The notes beneath the pieces were generated by a model that worked only from the letters and a program-made list of their open reading frames with translations, did no database searches and was not told the DNA's origin. DNA of 50,939 nt from Planctomycetota bacterium (GTDB taxonomy: Bacteria; Planctomycetota; Planctomycetia; Pirellulales; Pirellulaceae): positions 1 through 50,939 of the forward strand of contig JAQCHP010000017.1 of assembly GCA_027619595.1 (NCBI GenBank), written 5' to 3'. A program made the translations under genes and the position numbers. Shown piece after piece: positions 26,643 to 35,916 of this stretch. Position 1 is the stretch's first letter. Every line of letters starts with the position of its first letter.

Positions 26643-26737
26643 CCCAATTCCTTTCACAAGGCGAACTTGTGAAGAATGCTCGAATGATCGATATTGTCAC
26701 CTGGCGATGTCCCCACGATTTTAACGGAGAACGGACG

Positions 26738-28447
26738 ATGACTCGGTATGTCTCACTGGCTGCTTTGCTGGCTGTCATCGCTATTATGGGGGTGCTGTCA
26801 TACCGCGTAATGTCAGGTTTTCTTCTGCCGCTGTTCTTGGCGGCACTTCTGGCGGCCCTGTTTCATCCGATCCATCGTCGTTTCCTGCAGACTTGTGGAG
26901 GTCGCTCCACGCTTGCCGCGGGATTGACAACAGGGTTCATTCTCATGGTTGTTCTGCTGCCGGTTGCCGGAGTCCTTGGTCTCGCGTTGTTTGACGCCCA
27001 GCAGACGTTGGCCAATCTGGCTAAGGACAAGGACCAGATCGACCAAAAACTCAAAGACCTACTGGACAATGCCGGACTAAGCATCCCATTCGCCCCCACC
27101 ATACAGCAGATCCAAGCGGAATTCCAACGCATTCACAACGATGCAATTCGCGATCAGGTTGGGCTACCGCTATCGACTCTCGACAAAGCATTTTGCCCTC
27201 ACGTCAATGAGCTGGACCGACGCATGAAGGAGGAATTGGCTCGAGTAAAACAGTTGTTACCGGCAAATCCGGAACACGAAACTCGCAGTTGGTTCGCATG
27301 GGCATCGCCTGTTTCGGACGTCAACTTATATGTCGATCCGTTATACAACGACAATGATCATCCGGAAATCACTTGGGAAAAATCGGAAGCCTCCCGGGTT
27401 GTGCAATTGCTGCGCAACCCGACAGTCCTGAAGCAGTTCAACGATAATTTGCAACAGTTGGAGAAGCTTTGCTCGACGATGCAAGACGCCATCGTCCAAC
27501 AAGACACCACTGGCTATCGCGTTGCTATTGTGGAAGCCGAGGCACGATTTCAAACGATCCAGTCGATCCTTCTCGGCAGTTCACTTCGCGGTCCCATCGT
27601 GCAGGCTGTCAACCCAAGCAAGTCTCAAATCGAATCGTGGGTACTGGCGGGACGAGACCAACTACAAAACTGGCTGCCGTCGATCACTGGGCAGGCAACA
27701 TCGATGATGGTGCAGCTACTGGTAGGTGCGGGTATCATGACGATAGCCATGTTTTATTTTCTAGCCGATGGTTCCGCCATGATTCGAGCCGCGATGCGAC
27801 TGTCGCCGTTGGATGACCGGTACGAAGCGGAGTTGCTTCGCGAATTCGACACTGTCAGTCGTGCCGTTGTGATGGCGACGCTCTTGTCGGCACTGGCGCA
27901 GGGGATCTTGGCCGCGATCGGATATTTTGTGGCCGGGGTGGAAAAGACTGTCTTGATGACGTTGATGACCACCGTCCTGGCGTTGGTTCCTTTTGTCGGA
28001 GCCTCTGTCGTGTGGGTACCCGTTTGCCTCTGGTTAGTATTTGTCGAACAGCGCATCGTCGCCGGCGCGGGGCTGGCACTTTATTGTGCGAGTGTGGTAA
28101 GCACGGTGGACAACCTGATAAAGCCTTACATTCTCCAGGGCCAGTCTCGACTCCATCCGCTGTTGGCACTCCTGAGCGTTTTAGGAGGTGTCCAAACACT
28201 CGGACCGGTGGGCCTTATCGTGGGGCCTATGGTGGTGTCCTTCCTGCAAGCGCTACTGAATATGCTGCGCAGCGAAATATCGGAAATCGAAGCAGCCGCA
28301 ACGCCCGACGGCCAATTGCCACCGGTCAAAGTTGCCTCCGTCATTTCCGTAACGAACGCTGCCCATTCCGTTGCGACTACAGTCCCATTGGCACCCGAAC
28401 CAACGTTAAAATCGCCGTCGCCTACCGACCCAACTCCACCCAGTTGA
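26738..28447 (+). CDS. AI-2E family (PF01594-type) membrane protein with large insert
   Basis: A 569-residue protein, clearly longer than the usual 340-400 residues. Two N-terminal helices (about 5-40) and a third at about 65-85 are followed by an insert of some 250 hydrophilic, helical residues. After it come the typical C-terminal helices with MIRAAMRLSPLDDRYEAELLREFDTV, QGILAAIGYFVAGVEKTVLMT and LIKPYILQGQSRLHPLLALLSVLGG, which are characteristic of the family. A Pro/Ser/Thr-rich tail ends the protein. The ATG at 26738 has GGAG about 10 bases upstream. The family includes exporters and Na+/H+ antiporters; the name does not prove autoinducer transport. It is divergent from the YbhN-type gene. 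Confidence 0.88.
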   Translation: MTRYVSLAALLAVIAIMGVLSYRVMSGFLLPLFLAALLAALFHPIHRRFLQTCGGRSTLAAGLTTGFILMVVLLPVAGVLGLALFDAQQTLANLAKDKDQIDQKLKDLLDNAGLSIPFAPTIQQIQAEFQRIHNDAIRDQVGLPLSTLDKAFCPHVNELDRRMKEELARVKQLLPANPEHETRSWFAWASPVSDVNLYVDPLYNDNDHPEITWEKSEASRVVQLLRNPTVLKQFNDNLQQLEKLCSTMQDAIVQQDTTGYRVAIVEAEARFQTIQSILLGSSLRGPIVQAVNPSKSQIESWVLAGRDQLQNWLPSITGQATSMMVQLLVGAGIMTIAMFYFLADGSAMIRAAMRLSPLDDRYEAELLREFDTVSRAVVMATLLSALAQGILAAIGYFVAGVEKTVLMTLMTTVLALVPFVGASVVWVPVCLWLVFVEQRIVAGAGLALYCASVVSTVDNLIKPYILQGQSRLHPLLALLSVLGGVQTLGPVGLIVGPMVVSFLQALLNMLRSEISEIEAAATPDGQLPPVKVASVISVTNAAHSVATTVPLAPEPTLKSPSPTDPTPPS

Positions 28448-28577
28448 CGATCCATCAGCCAATAAATGCGAAATGAACTGCCTCCGACGCGGGATTCACC
28501 ATGCGGTGAAATACTGTCGGGCAAGAATCTGTTCGGTAAGGTCCTCTCAGTCGCAATCAATGGATGCGCATACTCGG

Positions 28578-29024
28578 TCAACTCTTTGGCGAATGCTTGT
28601 ACACGATTGCTTTATATTTCCCTGATGCACCGAAGTCCCGTGGCACTTGAATCTCGTAGCGAGGCCATCCGAGCGCATCGATTGTCTCGACGTGCAGTCC
28701 GTAGAACAATATCATCGACTCTCGAGGCAGATGGCTCAGGGAACTCGCGATATTTTTGCACACGGACTGCATGACATTCTGTCTGAACGGCGAATAGAAA
28801 ATGTGAAGCGTGGACAATTCTGCAGGGGCAAATTCGATTGCGTCGCCGTAGACCGATTTAATATCGCGACAAACCTGTTTCGGGTTCCGGTATCGACGGA
28901 TATTCTCTTGAGCAATGGCATGTAGATCTTGAGAAAACTCTACGCCGCAAATGACGTCAAAAGGAAATTCCGAGGCGACCAACATGGCACGCCCTTTTCC
29001 GGAACCGTAGTCGACAAATCTCAC
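28578..29024 (-). CDS. Class I SAM-dependent methyltransferase, probably N-terminally truncated
   Basis: 148 codons from a GTG at 29024. SAM motif I is intact at the very start (RFVDYGSGKGRAMLVASE), followed by VICGVEFSQDLHAIAQEN (motif II acidic residue) and the strand-helix pattern of a Rossmann methyltransferase. Relatives I know carry about 80-100 residues before motif I; here a TGA stands four codons upstream. In the adjacent frame the DNA reads SLTEKLFVSIRKRGVV, which resembles the N-terminus of such enzymes. The simplest view is a gene damaged by deletion or frameshift. A functional short form starting at the GTG is possible but has no good ribosome binding site. Confidence 0.6.
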   Translation of the reverse strand: MRFVDYGSGKGRAMLVASEFPFDVICGVEFSQDLHAIAQENIRRYRNPKQVCRDIKSVYGDAIEFAPAELSTLHIFYSPFRQNVMQSVCKNIASSLSHLPRESMILFYGLHVETIDALGWPRYEIQVPRDFGASGKYKAIVYKHSPKS

Positions 29025-29225
29025 GCGTTGTGCTCACCACACCCCGCTTACGTATGGAGACGAATAACTTTTCCGTCAGCGATTTCGGCACACGACATCA
29101 GCGTTATTCAACACGCCCCCCGAAGGCAGGCCTCGTCCGTCTTGCCACCGACAAGGCCGTTCATGCATCTTCACTCGACCGAACCAATTCAACAAGCGGT
29201 CATTCAATGTCGCGATACTATCCAA

Positions 29226-29840
29226 TTAGGGACTTTCGACCCTGAAACCAGCGGATTCACGTGGCCATAAGCGCAATGGCAGGGCGGCCAGAACGGGGAC
29301 GGGGTCACAGGCGACGGTGGCCTCGGCGTTCTGCAACAACCATTGGGATGCTTGTCGGAGCTCTTCGAGTTCCAATCCGCCGGCAGCAGGAGCAAATTTA
29401 CAGATGTCCCAGAGCTCGGCAGAGCGTCGAGCGTGTCGCCGCACGCCTTCGACGACTCCTTCGCGCGCCTTGACACCACAGGCCGCCAACTTGATCAGCC
29501 CCTGTATGAAGCGGGCTGCGCATGTCGTCCGACCTGCTTGAATCCAAACCAACTCCCAGGCTTCGTGTGCTTCCCAGTAGTATCCGGCATTGAACAAGTC
29601 GATGCCGGCAAGATACGCTGTACAGGCTTGCCAGTTTTCCGGATCAAAGGTGGTTGTGTTCGGTGTACCAGCAATCCATGGAGTGCATGTGCCGTGATTT
29701 GCTGGGCGAGGCCAAAGACCCGGGACATAGCTATAACTAGGCAGCCCAAAATCGGTCCATCGCGGAACCACAAGTCGCTGGTTGGTGTCTGGCTGACGAC
29801 TGGTACTATCCACCGGGAGTAGGACGGTGCGTGAAGGCAT
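29226..29840 (-). CDS. DUF309 domain protein
   Basis: A 204-residue cytosolic protein. The DUF309 signature is GIDLFNAGYYWEAHEAWELVW (about residues 78-98), followed by RFIQGLIKLAAC and a run of helices, forming a compact four-helix domain of unknown function. The first 70 residues are Pro/Thr-rich and variable, containing PRWTDFGLPSYSYVPG. The ATG at 29840 is used; a TTG two codons earlier is equivalent. It is divergent from the release-factor-like gene, with 82 bases between the starts. Confidence 0.85.
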   Translation of the reverse strand: MPSRTVLLPVDSTSRQPDTNQRLVVPRWTDFGLPSYSYVPGLWPRPANHGTCTPWIAGTPNTTTFDPENWQACTAYLAGIDLFNAGYYWEAHEAWELVWIQAGRTTCAARFIQGLIKLAACGVKAREGVVEGVRRHARRSAELWDICKFAPAAGGLELEELRQASQWLLQNAEATVACDPVPVLAALPLRLWPRESAGFRVESP

Positions 29841-29922
29841 GTTCAATTTTGACCGCTATTGGCGACGGAAGTAACCCCGCCTCGTTGTATTCCGTTCTCT
29901 CGCTCGATACGGAAATAGGATT

Positions 29923-30429
29923 GTGCCGATTCACCCGTCCAGCCTCACCGAACCAGAGCTACTGGCGGCCTGCGACCAGCGATTTGATCGACGGTCGGGG
30001 CCCGGGGGCCAACATCGAAATAAGGTGGAAACCGCCGTCATCCTAACGCACCGCGAATCGGGTCTGTCGGCTGAGGCCAACGAACGGAGGAGCCAACAGG
30101 CTAACCGTGATCAGGCCATCTTTCGCCTACGACTGACGCTCGCCGTCAAATTGCGAACGGACCGTCACGGATCGGCGGTTCCTAGCCCGGAATGGTTGGC
30201 TCGTGTCAAGCAGGGTCCGCTCCGTGTTAACCCGGAGCACCAAGACTTTCCGCTGCTGTTGGCGGAGGTTTTGGACATCCTTGCACAGACCGAGTACCAA
30301 CCGGCCGCTGCCGCCGCGATCCTGCAGTGCAGTTCGTCACAGCTTGTTCGATTGTGCCGATTATTCCCGCCGGCGTTTAAGCATGTGAACGACGAACGAC
30401 TTCACCGCGGACTCCATCGGCTCAAGTAA
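29923..30429 (+). CDS. Peptide chain release factor-like protein (GGQ domain only)
   Basis: A 168-residue protein starting at a GTG with AGGA 4-5 bases upstream. Residues 22-45 contain the catalytic domain of class I release factors: RSGPGGQHRNKVETAV, with the GGQ that triggers peptidyl-tRNA hydrolysis. The codon-recognition domain of RF1/RF2 is absent. In this it resembles ArfB, which rescues stalled ribosomes, but the C-terminus lacks ArfB's Lys/Arg-rich tail and is instead a helical segment (QPAAAAAILQCSSSQLVRL). It probably acts in ribosome rescue; planctomycetes carry similar proteins annotated as release factor-like. Confidence 0.85.
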   Translation: MPIHPSSLTEPELLAACDQRFDRRSGPGGQHRNKVETAVILTHRESGLSAEANERRSQQANRDQAIFRLRLTLAVKLRTDRHGSAVPSPEWLARVKQGPLRVNPEHQDFPLLLAEVLDILAQTEYQPAAAAAILQCSSSQLVRLCRLFPPAFKHVNDERLHRGLHRLK

Positions 30430-30566
30430 GTGGTCCCAACCTCCAATCGCGAAGCCTTCGTAGTATACTTGCCTGAGGCAGTTGGCGTGGGCTTCCTGCG
30501 AACTTGCACCATAACGGATGTTACTACCGACCGCGCCGATCGGTCGAAAAGAAGGATCCCTGGTCT

Positions 30567-32543
30567 GTGAAATGGATACGAATTGCCGCCGCTGTCCTGA
30601 ATCAAACGCCACTGGCATGGGATCAGAATAGCAAAAACATTCGCACGGCAATCCAGATGGCACGTCAGGCCGGCGCGCACGTACTTTGTTTACCCGAACT
30701 GTGTGTGACAGGGTATGGTTGCGAGGATGCCTTCCTTTCGCCGGCAGTTCAACACGAAGCATTATGTGTTGTGCAGGAGCTTTTGCCAGAGACTCGCGGT
30801 ATGGTGGTCTCATTCGGTCTGCCCTTAGAATTCCGTGGGGGTCTCTATAACGCGGCTGGACTGGCGGCCGACGGAAAGATTTTAGGGTTCGTCGCCAAGC
30901 AAAATTTGGCCGGCGAAGGACTGCATTACGAACCGCGTTGGTTCAAACCTTGGCCGAACGGAGTCGCAGTCAACTGGATTCGTGATGAACTCACCGCTCC
31001 GCTCGGAGATCTCGTCTTCGATTGTGGAGGAGTCCGAATTGGGTTTGAGATTTGCGAGGACGCGTGGGTCGCCAACCGGCCCGGAGTCGATCTCGCCCGT
31101 CGCGGCGTGGATGTCTTGCTAAACCCCAGCGCCAGTCATTTTGCCTTTGGAAAACATCAAGTTCGCCGTCGATTTGTCTTGGATGGATCTCGCGCGTTTC
31201 ATGTGGCCTACGCCTATGCAAATCTGCTCGGCAACGAGGCAGGAAGGGCCATTTTTGACGGCGACTCGATGATTGCGTCGTGCGGCCAAATGCTGGTAAC
31301 AGGGCGGCGGTTCTCCTACGCCGATGTAGAGCTTATTCATGAGGCGGTCGACATCGATTTGATCCGTACACAGAAGATACGAACCCATAGCCATCGAGCT
31401 GACCCAACTGCTGCATCCGTGGGCGTCATATCGGCAGAGTTTTCATTTCCGGAGATATCTCCTCCGGCTACGCCCACTCATAGCCAGTCAGCGGAAGATG
31501 CGACGAGCAAGTACGAAGAATTTACTCAAGCAGTATCGCTGGGACTATTCGACTATCTCCGCAAGAGTCGCTCACGCGGCTTTGTTGTTTCGCTGAGCGG
31601 TGGGGCCGATTCGGCCGCCGTATCGTGCCTCGTCGCAAACATGATTGATGCTTCCGTAGCGGAATTGGGGCTCCAAGGGTTCAAGAATAAACTGGACTAC
31701 GACCCTGTCGTCGCCGCCTGTCAGTCGATCGCAGAATTCAAGTCGCAATTGCTCACGTGCGTTTACCAATCAACTCGGAATAGCTCCAAGGTCACACTGC
31801 ACGCAGCGCAGGAGGTCGCCCGCGGAATTCAGGCGAAGTTCTTGCAGCTGGATGTGGATCCCCTGGTCGAAGCTTATACGAACATGATTTCCAAGGCTGT
31901 TGATCGCAGCTTGACTTGGGAACAGGACGACGTCGCCTTACAAAACATCCAAGCGCGGGTCCGTGCCCCGAGTGTCTGGATGCTCGCCAATTTGTCGGGA
32001 GCCCTGCTGTTAGCAACGAGCAATCGGTCGGAAGCAGCCGTGGGGTATGCCACAATGGATGGAGACACTTGCGGGGGGCTTGCGCCGATCGCGGGAATTG
32101 ACAAGGCGTTTCTGAGAGAGTGGCTCCAATGGATGGAAACCGATGGCCCAGCAGCCGGACACCCGATTCCTGGCTTACGGCATGTCAATGAGCAGGCGCC
32201 CACAGCGGAACTTCGTCCGCAATCGAAGGGGCAAACTGACGAGTCGGACCTGATGCCGTATGAGGTACTCGATTCCATCGAGCGATCCGCAGTCCGGGAC
32301 AAGCGTGGTCCAGCAGAGGTCCTCCGCCAATTGCAGGCCGATTATCCTCAGGCGACTCCGCACGAATTAAAAACTTGGGTGACGAAATTCTTTCAGCTCT
32401 GGTCCCGCAATCAATGGAAACGGGAACGATTTGCGCCGTCTTTTCACTTGGATGACGAGAATCTCGATCCAAAAACATGGTGCCGATTCCCGATTTTGTC
32501 CGGGGGATTCCAACGGGAGTTGGATCAACTGAACGAGCCGTGA
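30567..32543 (+). CDS. nadE: Glutamine-dependent NAD+ synthetase
   Basis: A 658-residue two-domain enzyme that amidates deamido-NAD+ to NAD+ with ammonia from glutamine. The N-terminal nitrilase-fold glutaminase has the complete triad: Glu44 (LPELCVTGYG), Lys111 (VAKQNLAGEG) and Cys163 (FEICEDAWV). The C-terminal synthetase has the ATP pyrophosphatase loop SLSGGADSAAVSCLV, LATSNRSEAAVGYATMDGD and the C-terminal RFPILSGGF. The GTG at 30567 (VKWIRIAAAV) is chosen because it gives the normal N-terminus and has AAGGA upstream; starting at 30504 would add 21 residues. Length and domains are normal. Confidence 0.95.
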   Translation: MKWIRIAAAVLNQTPLAWDQNSKNIRTAIQMARQAGAHVLCLPELCVTGYGCEDAFLSPAVQHEALCVVQELLPETRGMVVSFGLPLEFRGGLYNAAGLAADGKILGFVAKQNLAGEGLHYEPRWFKPWPNGVAVNWIRDELTAPLGDLVFDCGGVRIGFEICEDAWVANRPGVDLARRGVDVLLNPSASHFAFGKHQVRRRFVLDGSRAFHVAYAYANLLGNEAGRAIFDGDSMIASCGQMLVTGRRFSYADVELIHEAVDIDLIRTQKIRTHSHRADPTAASVGVISAEFSFPEISPPATPTHSQSAEDATSKYEEFTQAVSLGLFDYLRKSRSRGFVVSLSGGADSAAVSCLVANMIDASVAELGLQGFKNKLDYDPVVAACQSIAEFKSQLLTCVYQSTRNSSKVTLHAAQEVARGIQAKFLQLDVDPLVEAYTNMISKAVDRSLTWEQDDVALQNIQARVRAPSVWMLANLSGALLLATSNRSEAAVGYATMDGDTCGGLAPIAGIDKAFLREWLQWMETDGPAAGHPIPGLRHVNEQAPTAELRPQSKGQTDESDLMPYEVLDSIERSAVRDKRGPAEVLRQLQADYPQATPHELKTWVTKFFQLWSRNQWKRERFAPSFHLDDENLDPKTWCRFPILSGGFQRELDQLNEP

Positions 32544-32585
32544 TGCGATCGTCGATCGTGTGGCCGACGAACCGGCAGATTTCCG

Positions 32586-33005
32586 TTAGCGACGCGTATC
32601 GAATTTTCGCAGGGCACTTGGACCTACGGTCGACGGTGCCGGGCTCGATGGGTGCGCGGGCGTGGGGAGTGACTCAGCGGGATTTCCTGGCGTGGCGATA
32701 CCAGGCACTGTGTGGAGCGGTACGGTGTATCCCGTTGGACCAGGCCATCCCGTCGGACCAGCCCATTGCCCGGGATTTCCATATCTCGGTCCGGTGACGC
32801 CTCCGTTTCGTCCAGGCCACCATCCACGTCCGCTCGAGGTGGGTTGTGCAGCGGGCTGAGCATGATAACCATCGCTCCAACCATAGCCGACAAGTCGCGC
32901 GGGCCACAACAGTGGGCGACCATTTGTGTACGCACTCAGACTCCCCTGTTGCGCTACAATGATCGCGAATGCCAACACGACGGACCCGTAGACACTTCGC
33001 AACAT
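32586..33005 (-). CDS. Secreted Gly/Pro/Trp-rich hypothetical protein
   Basis: A 139-residue protein with a clean Sec-type signal: MLRSVYGSVVLAFAIIVAQQ then a probable cleavage after LSAYT or nearby. The mature part has no fold I recognise and is dominated by Gly, Pro and Trp (RGWWPGRNGGVTGPRYG, GQWAGPTGWPGPTGY), with a Pro/Ser-rich C-terminus. It would be exported and mostly disordered. AGGA lies 9 bases before the ATG at 33005; a reading from 33185 is rejected because it puts the signal in the middle. It is convergent with nadE, 42 bases apart. Confidence 0.6.
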   Translation of the reverse strand: MLRSVYGSVVLAFAIIVAQQGSLSAYTNGRPLLWPARLVGYGWSDGYHAQPAAQPTSSGRGWWPGRNGGVTGPRYGNPGQWAGPTGWPGPTGYTVPLHTVPGIATPGNPAESLPTPAHPSSPAPSTVGPSALRKFDTRR

Positions 33006-33204
33006 AGCGTCGATTCCTGTACCCAGAGCCGAGAAAAGTGATAGCAATATGTGCCTACGCTCATGTCGACGAGCGCCAGCACGCTCCCTCAATACGAAGC
33101 CGAAGGAATGGGCTACGACGATTCGCAACAGATTCCCGATTGGAGAATCTTGACGGGATTTGGCAAGTGACGGGGCGCGGTACAACCGCGCGAAACGTTC
33201 GATC

Positions 33205-34455
33205 TTAGGTGTCCGTCACGGGCGGGATCACAAGATCGTCTCGCGGCCCTACCGCGCAAGTTGCGTTACGGCTGAGGCCATACCTTTCGATCACACGATG
33301 GACATCGTCCAAGGTCACGGCGCGGTAGCGCGCGACTGTCTCCGCGACCGTCAGATACGAGCGACGCTGGATCCAGCCATTGCCAACAGAAAACATCCGA
33401 CTGGAAGGTCGTTCGGCGCGGAGCACCACATGCGAACACGCCTTGTTTTTTGCCAGTTCGAGTTCTTCCGCCGTCACAAATTCGCTTTCTACTTGCCGCT
33501 GTACATCCAACACCCGCTGTAGATTTTCGGAGGCATCGTCGGGTTCACAACAAAGATAGCTCATATTCATCCCAGCACCTTGGAATTCGTGCGAAGAGAT
33601 GCCGGCGTATTCTGCGCGTCCCGAGTCGACTAAATCCCAGTAAAGCCGACTACTGGTATCATCACCTACAATCATCGTCAGCAATCGATTGGCATAGCGC
33701 TGCGGATCGGTTGCATCGGGTGCGGCGCCAATTTGAATGATATATTGCTGCGTGGCTTGTTCGCGTCGTTCTTGTCGTGACGCGCAAAGATGTCGAGCCG
33801 ACGAAGCGGACCGTTGGGTGATGAATGGCTCCCAAGTTCCGCACCATTTTTCCAAATCGCGTTCGAGTCGATCGAAATCGACTCGGCCTGCGGCGGCGAA
33901 CACGATATTTGAAGGGCTATATCGAGCGCGGAAGTAGTCTCGCATCTGGGCGACGGTAAGCGCTCCGACCGACTTCTCGGTCCCCAAAATGCTATTGGCC
34001 AACGGGTGACCTTGAAAAAACAGCGCCATACATTTTTCATGTGCGCCGTAAGGCGGCTGATCATCGTACTTGCGAATTTCTTCGATAATCACTTTTTTTT
34101 CGGTTTCGAAATCCGAATCTCGCAGTTCCGGACGCATGATATCGGCCAGCAACTGGGTAGTTTGCGACTGCAATTCGGGCAGCACCGTAGCGTAATAGAC
34201 AGTTTGCTCTTCGCTGGTATAGGCATTCGAATTTGCACCTAGTTCGTCCAGCTCAAGATTAACATCGGCCGCCGAACGGGTGGGCGTGCCCTTGAAGACC
34301 ATGTGCTCCAGAAAATGACTCACTCCCGACACCGACTCGGGTTCGTCCCGCGCTCCGGCCCGCACAAAAAAGGCCAGCGAGGTTGAATAGGCGTGTGGAT
34401 TACATTCGGCGACGATTTCGAGGCCGTTTTCCAGCCGGGAATTACGAAACTCCAT
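33205..34455 (-). CDS. M16 family zinc metallopeptidase, active subunit
   Basis: A 416-residue M16B-type peptidase. The inverted zinc motif HXXEH is present as HFLEH (in GVSHFLEHMVFKGT, about residues 46-59), with the distal Glu in ELDELGANSNAYTSEEQTVYY and the TEKKVIIEEIRKYDD region. The second half is the catalytically empty M16 C domain. The ATG at 34455 overlaps the end of the preceding M16 gene by 14 bases, with GGAG 6 bases upstream, so the pair is coupled. No leader is seen, so it is likely cytosolic. Paired M16 proteins form heterodimers; the substrate is unknown. Confidence 0.9.
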   Translation of the reverse strand: MEFRNSRLENGLEIVAECNPHAYSTSLAFFVRAGARDEPESVSGVSHFLEHMVFKGTPTRSAADVNLELDELGANSNAYTSEEQTVYYATVLPELQSQTTQLLADIMRPELRDSDFETEKKVIIEEIRKYDDQPPYGAHEKCMALFFQGHPLANSILGTEKSVGALTVAQMRDYFRARYSPSNIVFAAAGRVDFDRLERDLEKWCGTWEPFITQRSASSARHLCASRQERREQATQQYIIQIGAAPDATDPQRYANRLLTMIVGDDTSSRLYWDLVDSGRAEYAGISSHEFQGAGMNMSYLCCEPDDASENLQRVLDVQRQVESEFVTAEELELAKNKACSHVVLRAERPSSRMFSVGNGWIQRRSYLTVAETVARYRAVTLDDVHRVIERYGLSRNATCAVGPRDDLVIPPVTDT

Positions 34456-35740
34456 TGGGTATCTCCAACGGTTGTGCCCCCAGGGTGACGACGGTAAATC
34501 CTTGAGGTGCATTTCCAGCGAGATAGGCATTGATGCTATCGCAGGATAACGCGTCGACTTTTCTACCGATTTCCTGCAGGGTCCGCACCGATTGCAAATG
34601 AAACCAATCTCCCGCGATCGACCCAGCGCGGGACGACGAGGACTCTTGTTGCATGATGAGATTGCTCTTGATTCTGGCCTTCAACCGCCTCAATTCTTCG
34701 GGCTGAATCCCCTCGCGGAGGCGGCGTAGTTCATACAGCAACACGTCCAGCGTTTGCTGCGCCAGTTCGGTGCTCGTTCCGGCATAGCACATTACTGCGC
34801 CGCGGTCCCTCAAGGAATGACACGACGCAAAGACGCTGTAAGCGAGCCCCCGATTTTCACGTACTTCGGTGAACAGACGGGAACTCATGCCATCGCTCAA
34901 CACACCCACGGCTCCACGGGCTTCGTAATAGTCCGGATGCGAATACGGTACGGAATCGTAACTCACCGCGATTTGCGTTTGCGCTGAATCGTGAGGCAAG
35001 TGTACGTGGGTCTCGCCGCGGGCTCCGCTCACCAGTGGCGGCGAATCCCGGGGCGTCCAGTCACCAAACAGTCGCTCGGTCAAAGACCGTAAATCGGGCC
35101 AAGAAAATTTGCCCGCTACAGCGAGCACCGCACCGCGTGGCTGGTAATGTTGTGCAAAAAAAGCCTGCACATCGTCCAACTTGGCAGCCATGACCCCTGC
35201 TAGGTCGCCTGTGCTGGGACGCCCCCAAGGGGATGGATATTGGCACCGACGGAGTTCCAGCATGACGCGCTGAGCCAAATCATCCTCCAGGGCACGTAAC
35301 TCCTGTAGGCAAACCTGACGGCCGTCTTCAAATTGGTCCGCGGGTAAGTGGGGACGTCGCACCAAATCGGCGTAGATTGCCAGTGCCGCCGGCAGTCGCT
35401 CGAAGGGCATCGCCGCGCCGTAGGTCGTATGGGATGACGAAACACCACACGATCGTTCGACCCCCAGGCCATCTAACTCCTCGATAAACTGACGACTATC
35501 ACGGGAACCACATCCCCGTTGCACCATTTCACAGGCGAAATTACTCAGCCCTAATCGATCCCCGGGATCCAAGACGCATCCCGCCGGCAGTAACAGGCAA
35601 AACGAGACCGATTCGAGCCAATCCATGCTCTCGGCCAACACGACCATCCCATTGGCAAGCTCATGCACCTGAATGTTGTCGGACCGCTCAAGCCTCGAAA
35701 CAATGGGTGATGAATCAGCCGCCGGTGAAGAATCTGCCAT
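34442..35740 (-). CDS. M16 family peptidase-like protein, inactive subunit
   Basis: A 432-residue M16 homologue in which the zinc motif is lost: where HXXEH should be, the sequence is LSNFACEMVQRGCG. The rest of the fold is kept: MVVLAESMDWLESVSFCLLLPAG, RRPHLPADQFEDGRQVCLQELRALEDD and the YYEARGAVGVLSDGMSSRLFTEVRENRGLAYS segment with the substrate-binding R/Y pair of the C domain. Inactive M16 partners complete the chamber of an active partner, here the downstream gene that it overlaps. The ATG at 35740 is preferred over one at 35818 because the extra residues contain a Cys-rich, non-homologous start. Confidence 0.88.
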   Translation of the reverse strand: MADSSPAADSSPIVSRLERSDNIQVHELANGMVVLAESMDWLESVSFCLLLPAGCVLDPGDRLGLSNFACEMVQRGCGSRDSRQFIEELDGLGVERSCGVSSSHTTYGAAMPFERLPAALAIYADLVRRPHLPADQFEDGRQVCLQELRALEDDLAQRVMLELRRCQYPSPWGRPSTGDLAGVMAAKLDDVQAFFAQHYQPRGAVLAVAGKFSWPDLRSLTERLFGDWTPRDSPPLVSGARGETHVHLPHDSAQTQIAVSYDSVPYSHPDYYEARGAVGVLSDGMSSRLFTEVRENRGLAYSVFASCHSLRDRGAVMCYAGTSTELAQQTLDVLLYELRRLREGIQPEELRRLKARIKSNLIMQQESSSSRAGSIAGDWFHLQSVRTLQEIGRKVDALSCDSINAYLAGNAPQGFTVVTLGAQPLEIPNGVS

Positions 35741-35916
35741 GGAACAGCGCAAAGGGTTGTAAGGTACGGCCAAGGGAGCAGCGATACGCAACTCGACACT
35801 ACAATCTCGACAATACAACTCTGTCGAAACACTTCTGTCGAAACTACACTTATCCCTGCCGGCCGACGAATGGAATCGGCTCCGAGTCTATGGCAGTTTC
35901 TATTGCAGTCGACGTC

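Noticed and set aside
26543-26737. Upstream extension of the AI-2E family protein to 26558
   Set aside because: The added 60 codons overlap the divergent YbhN-type gene; the start at 26738 has GGAG and begins just before the first membrane helix.
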